A stretch of DNA of 64,000 nucleotides from assembly GCF_005871185.1 (NCBI RefSeq), contig NZ_SWKN01000006.1, forward strand, positions 970,451-1,034,450, read 5' to 3'. Below, piece by piece: positions 1-7,701 of this stretch. Positions within the stretch are counted from its first letter, which is position 1. Each line of letters starts with the position of its first letter. The notes under the pieces were generated by a model. It was given only the letters and a program-made list of their open reading frames with translations. It was not told the origin of the DNA and did no database searches. The DNA is from Limnobacter alexandrii (lineage in GTDB: Bacteria > Pseudomonadota > Gammaproteobacteria > Burkholderiales > Burkholderiaceae_B). The position numbers were made by a program, and so were the translations under genes.

Positions 1-1
1 A

Positions 2-1012
2 GCCCAAGTGGTGAAAGAGGGCGGGCAGGTGTGGGTGTGGTCGCGCGGTGAAGAATTGGTCAGCGAGCAGTTTCCGGAGTTGCAGGAAGCCTTCGCGCAA
101 TGGCCCGATGGCTGCATTCTGGACGGCGAAATACTGGTGTGGCAAGGCGATACACCCGCTGGCTTCAATGCCTTGCAGGGGCGTTTGAATCGCAAAGTGG
201 TCAGTAAAAAATTGATGACCGATTCGCCGGTTGTATTTCTTGCCTACGACCTGCTTCGTTTGAATGGCCTGAACACAGTGGATCAAACCCAGCTGCAACG
301 CCGAGCTGCACTGGAAGATTTTTATGCGAAACATCATGAACAAAGCACCGTGAATTCCATGCCGCGTTTGTTGTTGTCGCAACGCGTGTGCGCAGCAAGT
401 TGGCAAGAACTGAAATTGCTTCGGGAGGAAAGCCGTGCGCGGGGCGTGGAAGGTTTCATGCTGAAGCACCGGGATTCCCGCTATGGGGTTGGCCGAACCA
501 AGGCCGACGGTTTGTGGTGGAAATGGAAAATTGACCCCATGACCATCGACTGTGTGCTGGTGTATGCACAGCGCGGGCATGGGCGGCGCGCCAGCCTGTA
601 CACCGATTACACGTTTGCTGTGTGGGAAACGCCGCCAGCCAATGCTGCGCAGGCGCAAGAAGTGGCGCAAGCGATAGCAAACGGTGAAAAAGTAGAAGAC
701 ACGGTGGCCCGTGGTTTGCCCCGTTTGGTGCCGTTTGCGAAAGCTTATTCGGGCCTGACTGACGAAGAATTCAAAGAAGTAGACCGTGTAATTCGCAAGC
801 ACACCGTGGACAAGTTTGGCCCGGTTCGCACTGTGGTGCCAGTGCTTGTTTTTGAGCTGGGCTTTGAGGCCATTTCCCGTTCCAGTCGACACAAAAGTGG
901 TGTGGCTGTTCGTTTTCCACGTATGCTTCGCATTCGCCATGACAAACCTTTGCATGAAGCCGATCACCTTGCGGTGCTCGAGGCTTTGTTGCCCCTGGAG
1001 AATGTAGTTTGA
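2..1012 (+). CDS. ATP-dependent DNA ligase, C-terminal part (5' end outside window)
   Basis: This is the 3' part of an ATP-dependent DNA ligase, which seals nicks by passing AMP from an active-site lysine to the 5'-phosphate. The open frame runs in from the window edge, so the KxDG nucleotidyl-lysine motif is missing here. The visible part has the LDGEI motif, the EGFMLKH motif and the WWKWK motif, followed by an OB-fold region ending in a GVAVRFPRMLRIR segment. This arrangement is typical of bacterial ligases that travel with an Lhr-like helicase and a phosphoesterase; both of those are present, but 15 kb downstream. Its stop codon lies inside the start of the next gene (TTGA overlap). The family call is secure; the full length cannot be judged. 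Confidence 0.93.
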   Translation, partial: AQVVKEGGQVWVWSRGEELVSEQFPELQEAFAQWPDGCILDGEILVWQGDTPAGFNALQGRLNRKVVSKKLMTDSPVVFLAYDLLRLNGLNTVDQTQLQRRAALEDFYAKHHEQSTVNSMPRLLLSQRVCAASWQELKLLREESRARGVEGFMLKHRDSRYGVGRTKADGLWWKWKIDPMTIDCVLVYAQRGHGRRASLYTDYTFAVWETPPANAAQAQEVAQAIANGEKVEDTVARGLPRLVPFAKAYSGLTDEEFKEVDRVIRKHTVDKFGPVRTVVPVLVFELGFEAISRSSRHKSGVAVRFPRMLRIRHDKPLHEADHLAVLEALLPLENVV

Positions 1013-1905
1013 ATCCCGAAAACAGTCGCCTGTTGGGCATTGATTTTTCCAGCAGTCCCACCAAGAAAAAACCAATTGCAGTGGCTGTGGGCCAGTGGCA
1101 GGGTGCGGTGTTGGCAGTTGATGAACTCATGTCGCTGACCACGCTGGGCGAGTTTGAAACCTTGTTGAAAGAAGGACCCCAGGCATTCGGAAAACTGGAG
1201 CGCGCAGCAGGGCCTTTGGAGCAATTGGGATTTGTGGCCGCCATTGACATGCCTTTTGGTTTGTCGCGCAAACTGGTGGAAGGTTTGAAGTGGCCTGGCG
1301 CGGGGCGCACCGACTTCAAGGCCTGGGAAAACCTGATCAACCACTACAGTGCCTTGAGCCGCGAGCAAATTCGTGCCACCTTCAAAGCGTGGTGTGATGC
1401 ACGGCCAGCCGGGCACAAGTTTGCGCACCGGGAATGCGATGGTCCGGCGGGTTCATCGCCTTCCATGAAATGGGTGAACCCACCTGTGGCTTACATGCTG
1501 CACGCTGGTGCACCGTTGTTGATGAAAACGGGCGTGCACATACCCGGCATGCAGCGTGGCGACTCCACACGCGTGGCCCTGGAGGCCTACCCTGGCTACC
1601 TGGCCCGCAAGGTGTTGAACCGGGCCAGTTACAAAAGCGATGATCCGAAGAAAGACACAGCCGATCGACGTATGGCCCGCTCTGAGTTGCTGTGTGCTTT
1701 GGAAGAAGGCATGTTGTTTGGCATCAAGGTGCAGGTGCGCCCTTATTTGCGCGCGAAGTTGCTGGATGATGTCAAAGCCGATCACCTGGATGCGGTGCTG
1801 TGTTGCCTGGTTGCGGGCTGGGCAGCCAAGCGGGTTGATTCCAATTTCGGTTTGCCCAAATTGATCGACCCTGTAGAGGGCTGGATTGCCGGGGTGGTGC
1901 CTTAG
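1009..1905 (+). CDS. DUF429 domain protein coupled to the DNA ligase
   Basis: This 298-residue protein matches the DUF429 family, whose members are predicted to have an RNase H-like fold; no reaction is established for this one. Visible signatures are an N-terminal LLGIDFSSSP strand with an acidic residue, an AAIDMPFGL segment near residue 80, and a C-terminal helix with DHLDAVLCCLVAGW, which is typical of the family. The start is TTG at 1009, overlapping the ligase stop in the string TTGA, so translation is probably coupled to the ligase. No ATG gives the conserved N-terminus. It ends 4 bases into the convergent histidine kinase gene. The coupling suggests a nucleic acid role, which is inference. 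Confidence 0.85.
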   Translation: MNPENSRLLGIDFSSSPTKKKPIAVAVGQWQGAVLAVDELMSLTTLGEFETLLKEGPQAFGKLERAAGPLEQLGFVAAIDMPFGLSRKLVEGLKWPGAGRTDFKAWENLINHYSALSREQIRATFKAWCDARPAGHKFAHRECDGPAGSSPSMKWVNPPVAYMLHAGAPLLMKTGVHIPGMQRGDSTRVALEAYPGYLARKVLNRASYKSDDPKKDTADRRMARSELLCALEEGMLFGIKVQVRPYLRAKLLDDVKADHLDAVLCCLVAGWAAKRVDSNFGLPKLIDPVEGWIAGVVP

Positions 1906-3302
1906 GTACTGGGCAATTCAATGCTGACCAACAGACCGTTTGGTGCGCAGTTGCGTGCGCTCAGTGTTCCATTTGCGCGCTGAAGCGATTTTTTTGCAAT
2001 TGCCAAACCCAGGCCATGTCCGGAATGTTCGCCGTGTTTGAAAAAGGGCGTGAATAGCTTGGGCAATAGTGCCATGGGTACGCCTGGGCCTTGGTCCTTG
2101 ATTTGAATGCGCAGTAATTTGCCATGCCGGGTGCAATCAATTGTCACCGCGGTGTTGGCGGGTGTGTGTTTGATCGCATTGCGAATGATGTTGTCGAATG
2201 CGCCTTGCAGGCTTTCTGCATCGCAGTTCAAATTCCACTGTTTTACGTCGCTGTTGAACACCACCTGTTTGTGCTGTTGTTCGGCCTCAAATTGTGCATC
2301 GTCTACCACGGCTAACAGCAGTTCAATCACATTGTGGTCGCGGTTGTTTTCAGGGTTGTGGTTGGAGTCCAGTCGGGACAAATTCAGCAATTGTCCAATC
2401 AGGTTGTCCAGTCGTTCTGCCTCGGTTTCAATGCGGCTTAAACTGGTGTCCAGTTGTGCCGGGTTCTGGCGTGCAAGGCCCACAGCCAGGTTAAGGCGTG
2501 CCAACGGCGAGCGAAGTTCATGCGACACATCGTGCAGCAAGGCTTTTTGTTGCTCAATGCGGGTTTCAATTTCTTCGGCCATGTGGTCAAAGCCGCTGAG
2601 TAACTCGCCAATTTCATCGCTGCGTTTTTTGCCGGTTTTTTGCTTGCTGGAAATGCGCACGCCCAAGCGACCTTTGCCCGCCTCACGGAATGCATTTTTC
2701 AAGGTGTTCAGTGGTCTGCTGAAGGTATAAGCCAGCACACCCGCAAACAAAAGGCTGGCCAAAAGTGCTGCAAACAAACCTGCACCCGGCACGGGTGGAA
2801 GCGGAGGTTCCAAGGCCTCACGTTGCCTGCGTTTGTCGGTGTGTGGTGCCGGTTCGCCTTCGTTGGCGTTGTTGGTGGCTTCCGCGTGGCGACGATTGCG
2901 AGGAATGAATAAAATCCATTCCGATTGATCTTGCGCGGTTACCCTCAAAATGCCCTGTTCGGTCTGTTCCTCGTTGTTGAACAAAACGGTTATTCGTTGC
3001 TGAATGTTTTCAGGTACTTCCCGGCTCAGAATTTCTCTGCCTTCGCTTGACACTGCAAACACGGGGACGGCATTGCCGGTTCGCTGGCGATTGCGGTCCA
3101 GCAAATCACGCAGGGCATTCGGGCCTTTGCCCTCAAGCACTTCCTGAATGGTTTCCAGCATGAATTGCGCGCGTGGGCCTTCTGCAATGTCGCTGCTTGC
3201 TGGTTTTTCCCGCATCAGGTACAGCGCAGTGCCTGTGGCCACGGCCGCAGCAATCAGGCACAGCCAAAAGCCGAAGAAGAATTTCCAGAACAGCTTGCCC
3301 AT
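1902..3302 (-). CDS. cpxA: CpxA-like sensor histidine kinase
   Basis: This is a 466-residue inner-membrane sensor kinase. It has a first membrane segment at about residues 8-30, a periplasmic sensor region to about 172, a second membrane segment at about 173-195, then HAMP, HisKA and HATPase domains. The phosphorylated histidine is H261 in the HDVSHELRSPLARL motif. The C-terminus has the NAIKHTP, DQGPGVP and GHGLGLAIAKK ATP-binding boxes. It lies 14 bases after the response regulator gene on the same strand, so the two form an operon. The partner resembles CpxR and a CpxP/Spy-like gene is divergent, so I call it CpxA-like. The sensor domain carries a proline- and charge-rich stretch near 140-172. 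The stimulus is inferred to be envelope stress. Confidence 0.85.
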   Translation of the reverse strand: MGKLFWKFFFGFWLCLIAAAVATGTALYLMREKPASSDIAEGPRAQFMLETIQEVLEGKGPNALRDLLDRNRQRTGNAVPVFAVSSEGREILSREVPENIQQRITVLFNNEEQTEQGILRVTAQDQSEWILFIPRNRRHAEATNNANEGEPAPHTDKRRQREALEPPLPPVPGAGLFAALLASLLFAGVLAYTFSRPLNTLKNAFREAGKGRLGVRISSKQKTGKKRSDEIGELLSGFDHMAEEIETRIEQQKALLHDVSHELRSPLARLNLAVGLARQNPAQLDTSLSRIETEAERLDNLIGQLLNLSRLDSNHNPENNRDHNVIELLLAVVDDAQFEAEQQHKQVVFNSDVKQWNLNCDAESLQGAFDNIIRNAIKHTPANTAVTIDCTRHGKLLRIQIKDQGPGVPMALLPKLFTPFFKHGEHSGHGLGLAIAKKSLQRANGTLSARNCAPNGLLVSIELPST

Positions 3303-3316
3303 TCGTGCAGCTCCGC

Positions 3317-4003
3317 TTAATCGAGGCTGAGCTGATAGCCCTGCCCGCGAATGGTGTGCAGGGTCAGGGGCAATTCTTCGCTGTTCAGGTTCAGCTTGTT
3401 GCGCAGGCTACTGAGGTGCACGTCAATGCTGCGGTCAAAACGCTCAAGGGGGCGACCCAATCCCTGCTCACTCAATGTGGCTTTGCTGACCACCTGGCCT
3501 GCATGGCTGGCCAACACCTCCAGCAAATTGAATTCGGCGCTGGTCAACTCGATTTCACTTCCGTTCAGCAATACTTTGCGCTTGGCGGGCTGCACTTCGA
3601 GCGGGCCCAGTTGAAGGGCCTGTTTGGGAGCACTGCTGGAATCATTGGCCCTGCGCAAAATGGCGCGCACACGGGCCACAATTTCGCGGGGCAGACAAGG
3701 TTTGGGTACATAGTCATCTGCGCCCAACTCCAGCCCGACAATGCGGTCAATGTTGTCACCGCGGGCCGTCAGCATCAGCACCGGGGTGTTGTACTTCAGG
3801 CGAATCTGTTTCAGGGTTTCAAGCCCGCTTTGCTGCGGCATCATGACATCAAGCACCACCAATTGGTATTGCTCGTCGGCCAGTTTTTTCAAACCCTCAA
3901 TTGGGTTGGCGCAATGCTCGGCCTCAAAGCCCTCGCCGCGCAGGTATTCGCACAGCATTTCGCCCAGTTCAATGTCGTCGTCGATGTGAAGTATTTTCGT
4001 CAT
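3317..4003 (-). CDS. cpxR: CpxR-like response regulator (OmpR family)
   Basis: This 228-residue protein has an N-terminal receiver domain with acidic pocket D9/D10, phosphorylation site D52 in VVLDVMMP, T79 and K101. A winged-helix DNA-binding domain follows from about residue 130. The segments LELGADDYVPKP, REIVARVRAILRR and FDRSIDVHLSSLR closely resemble Escherichia coli CpxR, more than OmpR or PhoB. It is the first gene of the regulator-kinase operon. The region upstream holds GTAAA-N5-GTAAA, the known CpxR recognition pattern, which fits both autoregulation and control of the divergent Spy-like gene. The family assignment is strong. Orthology to CpxR is likely but not proven. Confidence 0.88.
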   Translation of the reverse strand: MTKILHIDDDIELGEMLCEYLRGEGFEAEHCANPIEGLKKLADEQYQLVVLDVMMPQQSGLETLKQIRLKYNTPVLMLTARGDNIDRIVGLELGADDYVPKPCLPREIVARVRAILRRANDSSSAPKQALQLGPLEVQPAKRKVLLNGSEIELTSAEFNLLEVLASHAGQVVSKATLSEQGLGRPLERFDRSIDVHLSSLRNKLNLNSEELPLTLHTIRGQGYQLSLD

Positions 4004-4055
4004 GGCCTCAATATTACTCGGCGGCTTGGCTTGATGCGCAATTGTTTGCGATCGC

Positions 4056-4091
4056 TTTACCCATCTTTACACAGCCCACATCCTCGTTTAC
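4056..4091. promoter_or_regulatory. Putative CpxR box with a third phased half-site
   Basis: TTTAC occurs at 4056-4060 and 4066-4070 with a 5-base spacer. On the other strand this is GTAAA-N5-GTAAA, the known CpxR consensus. A third TTTAC at 4087-4091 starts 21 bases after the second, so all three half-sites fall on about the same face of the helix. The site lies between the divergent regulator and Spy-like genes, 48 bases before the latter's start codon. Confidence 0.65.
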
Positions 4092-4138
4092 AAGCCGGTT
4101 TTGCACAATGCAGTTGTCATTACACAAGGAGTAGGCAA

Positions 4139-4648
4139 ATGAATGTATCGAAACTGACGATCCAGAAAATGATTGCTGTCACAGCGATGGCCATGGCGAT
4201 TCCCATGAGCGCCTATGCAGGCCATCATGAAGAGGGCGGCAAAAAGCAGCATTCAGAAATGCGCCACCACCACAAGCATGGTGGCATGGGCATGTTGAAG
4301 CAGCTGGATTTGACCGAGGCTCAGCAGGCACAGGTCAAGCAGATCATGGACACCCAAAGGAGCAATATGAAAGCTGCCATGAAAGACCGCCGCGCTCACC
4401 GCGAGGAAATGAAGTCGATTGTGGAGCAAGACACTTTCGATGCCGCCAAGGCGGAACGCCTGATCGCACAGCAACAGGAACAGGAACGCGCCACCAAATT
4501 GAGCATGCTGCGCACCCAGCACGAGATTTACAAAGTGTTGACCCCCGAGCAGCGGGAAAAAGCCAAAGTGATTCGTGCGGAATGGAAAGAGAAGATGAAG
4601 GACCGTTACAACAAGCGCAAAGCTGACAATGCCAGCAATGCCATGTAA
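4139..4648 (+). CDS. Spy/CpxP-family periplasmic protein
   Basis: This is a 169-residue secreted protein with a signal peptide (residues 1-27, cleavage after AYA), a histidine-rich stretch (29-48), and two LTxxQ motifs, LTEAQ at 58-62 and LTPEQ at 134-138, that define the Spy/CpxP fold. Family members are ATP-independent periplasmic chaperones or feedback inhibitors of CpxA. The chosen ATG follows an AAGGAG site (4126-4131) by 7 bases and gives a clean signal peptide; the frame is open further upstream, but that part overlaps the divergent regulator. The histidine-rich stretch could bind metals such as copper or zinc. Its position opposite a CpxR/CpxA-like pair, with a CpxR-type box between, supports a CpxP-like role. 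Confidence 0.85.
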   Translation: MNVSKLTIQKMIAVTAMAMAIPMSAYAGHHEEGGKKQHSEMRHHHKHGGMGMLKQLDLTEAQQAQVKQIMDTQRSNMKAAMKDRRAHREEMKSIVEQDTFDAAKAERLIAQQQEQERATKLSMLRTQHEIYKVLTPEQREKAKVIRAEWKEKMKDRYNKRKADNASNAM

Positions 4649-4744
4649 TACCGGAATTTTGTAGGTACTTTCCCAACCACCTTTTGAAGTATTCCAGTAG
4701 TAGCGCTTTTGCCCCTATACTGTTCCAAAAAAAGGAGACAGTTA

Positions 4745-5521
4745 ATGGGGCAATCTTTTATTCGACTCGCATTGGCCTGCACTTTGACAGCAGCCAGCAC
4801 CGCAGCAATCGCAGCCCCTCCGGGCTTGCTCTTGACCTACAGCTTCGACAGTTTGTCGGGCAAATTTGGTCAGCCACAGGAAATCAAAGCCAGGTCATTC
4901 ACCTTGGGGGCAACCTTGGTGGGCGAAGGTTATCGTGCTTCCCTGTTCGTACCCTACATTTCGCTGGAAGGCCCGGGTACCCTGGTTGCAGGTACGGTAG
5001 CAGGCACCAACGGCCCTGCGCGCCGCAGCGAGCAAGGCTTGGGTGACATGGTGGCCACCTACACCACAGACATCATTGGCGGCATTCAAACCAAGGGCTT
5101 TGCCATGTCGGCAACAGGTTTGGTGAAAATTGCAACCGGCAATGAAGACCGTGGCCTGGGCACCGGCAAAACCGATTACGGTATTCAGGCTGACCTGGCC
5201 TACCGTTTTAACAATGGTTTTGGCTTGACCGCAGTGCTGGGGCGCCAGTACTACGGCGACACACCCGAGCTGCCTTTGCTCAATGGCAACTACAGCACCG
5301 TGGGTGTGAATTTTCCGCTGGGCAAGTCGCTGTTCGTGAACTTGACCACGAGCCAGCGTGATGAATTGCTGGCTGGTACCGAGAAGCGCAGGGAGCGGGC
5401 AATTTCAGCGGTGTACGGACTGGACACCACTTCGGCCCTGCAGTTTGGTTACACCAAAGGCCGCAGCACAGCCAGCCCGGATGATGTGTTCTCCATCAGT
5501 TACGTGTCGCAGGTTGAATAA
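4745..5521 (+). CDS. Predicted outer-membrane beta-barrel protein
   Basis: This 258-residue protein has a signal peptide (residues 1 to about 23, ending AIAA) followed by alternating hydrophobic and polar residues typical of amphipathic beta strands, such as GFAMSATGLVKIATG and FGLTAVLGRQYYG. It ends in SYVSQVE rather than an aromatic residue, which is slightly unusual for a barrel assembled by BamA. GSP-like pairs and short turns recur through the length. It resembles the loose group of porin or transporter-like proteins whose substrates are unknown. ATG at 4745 follows an AAGGAG site. It sits 96 bases after the Spy-like gene, so shared envelope-stress control is possible but not shown. Confidence 0.6.
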   Translation: MGQSFIRLALACTLTAASTAAIAAPPGLLLTYSFDSLSGKFGQPQEIKARSFTLGATLVGEGYRASLFVPYISLEGPGTLVAGTVAGTNGPARRSEQGLGDMVATYTTDIIGGIQTKGFAMSATGLVKIATGNEDRGLGTGKTDYGIQADLAYRFNNGFGLTAVLGRQYYGDTPELPLLNGNYSTVGVNFPLGKSLFVNLTTSQRDELLAGTEKRRERAISAVYGLDTTSALQFGYTKGRSTASPDDVFSISYVSQVE

Positions 5522-5540
5522 GATTCACCCCGCATAAACT

Positions 5541-5568
5541 CCGGGGTGATGCTTTCTCATCACCCCGG
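5541..5568. other. Perfect 10-bp hairpin without a U tract
   Basis: Arms 5541-5550 and 5559-5568 are perfectly complementary around an 8-base loop. They lie just after the barrel gene stop. No run of T follows on either strand, so it could stabilise mRNA ends or weakly terminate, but a standard intrinsic terminator is not supported. Confidence 0.5.
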
Positions 5569-5636
5569 GCCTACCCCAGTGTTGCGGCATGTTGCGCTGC
5601 GATAGAATAATGGCTTGATCTCTTCAGGCCCACACC

Positions 5637-6296
5637 GTGTCCAAAGACCTTTCTCACCTACTCGACGCAAACCGCTCCTGGGCAGCCGCCCAAGTGGACA
5701 AAGATCCCGACTTCTTCAAACGCCTTGAAAACCAGCAGTCGCCGGAGTATTTCTGGATCGGTTGTTCGGACAGCCGCGTGCCCGCCAACACCATTGTGAA
5801 CTTGCAACCCGGCCAAGTGTTTGTACACCGCAATGTCGCCAATCAGGTATTCCACGGTGATTTGAACGGGCAGTCGGCCACGCAATTTGCAGTGGAGTTT
5901 TTGAAGGTGAAACACATTATTGTGTGTGGGCACTATGGCTGCTCGGGCGTGCGCATGGCCATGCGGGGCGACCGTGTGGGTTTGGCAGATGCCTGGGTCA
6001 GACCCATTCACCAGTTGGCACGCAGGCATGGTTTGGTGACCACCGATGAAAATCTTCAGCAGACCTGTCACGACCAATTGTGTGAACTCAATGTGATTGA
6101 ACAGGTGAAGCACCTGTGTGAAAGCACCTTGATTGAAGACGCCTGGGAGCGTGGGCAAGACTTGACCGTACACGGCTGGTTGTACAGCCTGAAAGACGGC
6201 ATTGTCCGAAACCTTCAAATTTCCATCTCTGGCCCCAAGGACATTGACAAGATTTACACCAATGCGGTGGCGGCGTTGAAAAAGCGTTACAGCTGA
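5637..6296 (+). CDS. can: Beta-class carbonic anhydrase
   Basis: This 219-residue enzyme interconverts carbon dioxide and bicarbonate in the cytoplasm, supplying bicarbonate for carboxylases. Zinc ligands are visible as C43 in CSDSR and H99 and C102 in CGHYGC; the D45-R47 dyad of the CxDxR motif is present. Length and motif spacing match E. coli Can almost exactly. The start is GTG at 5637, which places the cysteine at the family position. It stands alone between a barrel protein and a small orphan gene. Confidence is high. Confidence 0.96.
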   Translation: MSKDLSHLLDANRSWAAAQVDKDPDFFKRLENQQSPEYFWIGCSDSRVPANTIVNLQPGQVFVHRNVANQVFHGDLNGQSATQFAVEFLKVKHIIVCGHYGCSGVRMAMRGDRVGLADAWVRPIHQLARRHGLVTTDENLQQTCHDQLCELNVIEQVKHLCESTLIEDAWERGQDLTVHGWLYSLKDGIVRNLQISISGPKDIDKIYTNAVAALKKRYS

Positions 6297-6308
6297 GCAA
6301 TTCTTGGT

Positions 6309-6367
6309 CTAGAATGAGGAAATAATTCAAGCGTTTGTTTGAATTGTGGTTTCAACTAAAATTCTAG
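6309..6367 (+). promoter_or_regulatory. Possible structured leader of the 70-residue gene
   Basis: Two nested inverted repeats lie before the small gene. The outer arms are CTAGAAT (6309-6315) and ATTCTAG (6361-6367); the inner arms are AATTCAA (6324-6330) and TTGAATT (6339-6345). The outer 3' arm touches the AGGAG ribosome site at 6366-6370, so folding could limit translation. Chance pairing in an AT-rich leader is not excluded. Confidence 0.3.
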
Positions 6368-6379
6368 GAGACGATTTAC

Positions 6380-6592
6380 ATGGCTTTTTCTACCCAATCC
6401 AAACTGGGCGATTTGCTGGACAATCCAGAGACCGCAGCGATTTTGGAAAAACACATGCCCGGCATTTCCACACATCCGCAAATCGGTATGGGCAAAGGTT
6501 TTCCATTGGCCGTTGTGGCCAATTTTTCCGGTGGTTTGATTACCCAGGAAATGCTGGAAGCAGTTGACGCTGAATTTGCCGCCTTGGGCTGA
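6380..6592 (+). CDS. Small protein of unknown function (70 residues)
   Basis: This is a short acidic soluble protein with no signal peptide and no cysteine. The segment LGDLLDNPETAAILEKHMPG resembles a short domain that also occurs at the C-terminus of some larger bacterial proteins; I cannot give it a function. ATG at 6380 follows AGGAG by 9 bases, and base composition looks like the neighbours, so I regard it as a real gene. It lies between carbonic anhydrase and an acetyltransferase gene that begins 8 bases later, so the two may be co-transcribed. Confidence 0.75.
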   Translation: MAFSTQSKLGDLLDNPETAAILEKHMPGISTHPQIGMGKGFPLAVVANFSGGLITQEMLEAVDAEFAALG

Positions 6593-6600
6593 TTGATTCG

Positions 6601-7023
6601 TTGATTCGGATCGATTGTTCCAGCTGGTTGATCAACGGCGAGTGGGCCAGTTCCATTCGCCGTTCTGTTTTTGTTGAAGAACAGGGCATTGATGAATCTG
6701 AAGAGTGGGATGAACACGATTCAGCTTCCATACATGTGGTGGCTTGGTGGGGCAGCAGTGCAGTTGGTACCGCCCGGCTGTTGCCGGATGGAAAAATTGG
6801 CCGAATGGCCGTACTCCCTGAATTCAGAAACCGGGGAATTGGAAGTGCCATGTTGCTGGCTTTGCTGGCGGTGGCCAAAGAACAAAATTTGCCGCAAGTG
6901 CGCCTGAGTGCGCAGCAGCAGGCAATTGAATTTTACAGTCGACATGGTTTTTCGCCACTTGGTGATGCCCACACAGAGGTGGGCATACCCCACCAGTGGA
7001 TGGTGTTAAACCTGACAACATAA
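6601..7023 (+). CDS. GNAT-family N-acetyltransferase
   Basis: This 140-residue protein has the GNAT fold: the IGRMAVLPEFRNRGIGSAML segment carries the R/Q-x-x-G-x-G/A acetyl-CoA pyrophosphate loop, followed by a helix and an AIEFYSRHGFSPLG segment typical of the C-terminal strand. It transfers an acetyl group from acetyl-CoA to an unknown amine. The N-terminal RRSVFVEEQGI segment resembles ElaA/YjcF-type members. The TTG start at 6601 is the only reasonable one and falls in a tandem TTGATTCG repeat (6593-6608); it has no strong ribosome site, so coupling to the small gene 8 bases upstream is likely. The TetR gene follows directly. Confidence 0.85.
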   Translation: MIRIDCSSWLINGEWASSIRRSVFVEEQGIDESEEWDEHDSASIHVVAWWGSSAVGTARLLPDGKIGRMAVLPEFRNRGIGSAMLLALLAVAKEQNLPQVRLSAQQQAIEFYSRHGFSPLGDAHTEVGIPHQWMVLNLTT

Positions 7024-7037
7024 CAAAGGACTGGGTT

Positions 7038-7631
7038 GTGGCTAGAGTATTGAAAGAACAAAAACACGACGATGGCCGACGTGGCGACATTGTTCGCGCA
7101 GCGGCAAAACTGTTTCGCGACAAAGGCTATGACGGGGCCAGCATGCGCGCGATTGCCAACGCGGTGGGCATGCAATGCGGAAGCCCGTTTTACCACTTCG
7201 CCAGCAAGCAGGATATTTTGGTGGCGGTGGTCGAAGAAGGCCTGCGCCAGGGGTTGGAAAAAACCCGCGCTGTTGTGAAACCAAACCTGACAGCAGATGC
7301 CCAGTTTCGTGCTTTGGTGAAAGTGCATCTGAGTATTATTCTTGAAGATGGCAATGACTTCATTCCAGTGATGTTGTACAACTGGCGCTGCCTGGACGAG
7401 GTGCACCAACGCAGGTTGATTGCAACCAAAGACGAATACGATGCCATTTGGCAAGATGCGGTCAATGGTTTGTACAAGGCTGGTTTTTTGGGGGGCGATA
7501 CGAAATTCGCTCGCTTGATGGTGTTGGGTGCCATGAACTTTATGGTGACCTGGTACAAGCCAAAGAAGGGTGACAACCTGGACACACTGTCTGACAAAGT
7601 GGTGGCTTTTTTTCTGTCTCAACACGCCTGA
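7038..7631 (+). CDS. TetR-family transcriptional regulator
   Basis: This roughly 197-residue protein has an N-terminal TetR helix-turn-helix: RRGDIVRAAAKLFRDKGYDG, then ASMRAIANAVGMQCGSPFYHFASKQDIL. The ligand domain is helical and unassigned. I prefer GTG at 7038, 7 bases after AAAGGA, over the upstream start at 6996 that would overlap the acetyltransferase. The upstream gene is only 14 bases away, so it may be co-transcribed. No palindrome is visible directly before it. The target is unknown. The orphan AtuA-like gene 2.6 kb away has a TetR-like palindrome and lacks its own regulator, but any link is a guess. Confidence 0.88.
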   Translation: MARVLKEQKHDDGRRGDIVRAAAKLFRDKGYDGASMRAIANAVGMQCGSPFYHFASKQDILVAVVEEGLRQGLEKTRAVVKPNLTADAQFRALVKVHLSIILEDGNDFIPVMLYNWRCLDEVHQRRLIATKDEYDAIWQDAVNGLYKAGFLGGDTKFARLMVLGAMNFMVTWYKPKKGDNLDTLSDKVVAFFLSQHA

Positions 7632-7645
7632 ATTTTGCAAACAAG

Positions 7646-7686
7646 AAAAAGCCCTTGCTGGCATTCAAGCAGCAAGGGCTTTTTTA
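7646..7686. terminator. Bidirectional intrinsic terminator
   Basis: AAAAAGCCCTTGCTG at 7646-7660 and its complement at 7670-7685 form a strong stem with a run of A before and T after. It can stop the TetR transcript from the left and the exported-protein transcript from the right. Confidence 0.9.
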
Positions 7687-7701
7687 TTGACGGGCTTTCG
7701 A

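Noticed and set aside
3173-4138. Long upstream extension of the Spy-like frame
   Set aside because: It runs antisense through the response regulator; the ribosome site, signal peptide and CpxR-type box all place the real start at 4139.
5541-5568. Hairpin as an intrinsic terminator
   Set aside because: It lacks a T run on either side, so I list it only as a hairpin.
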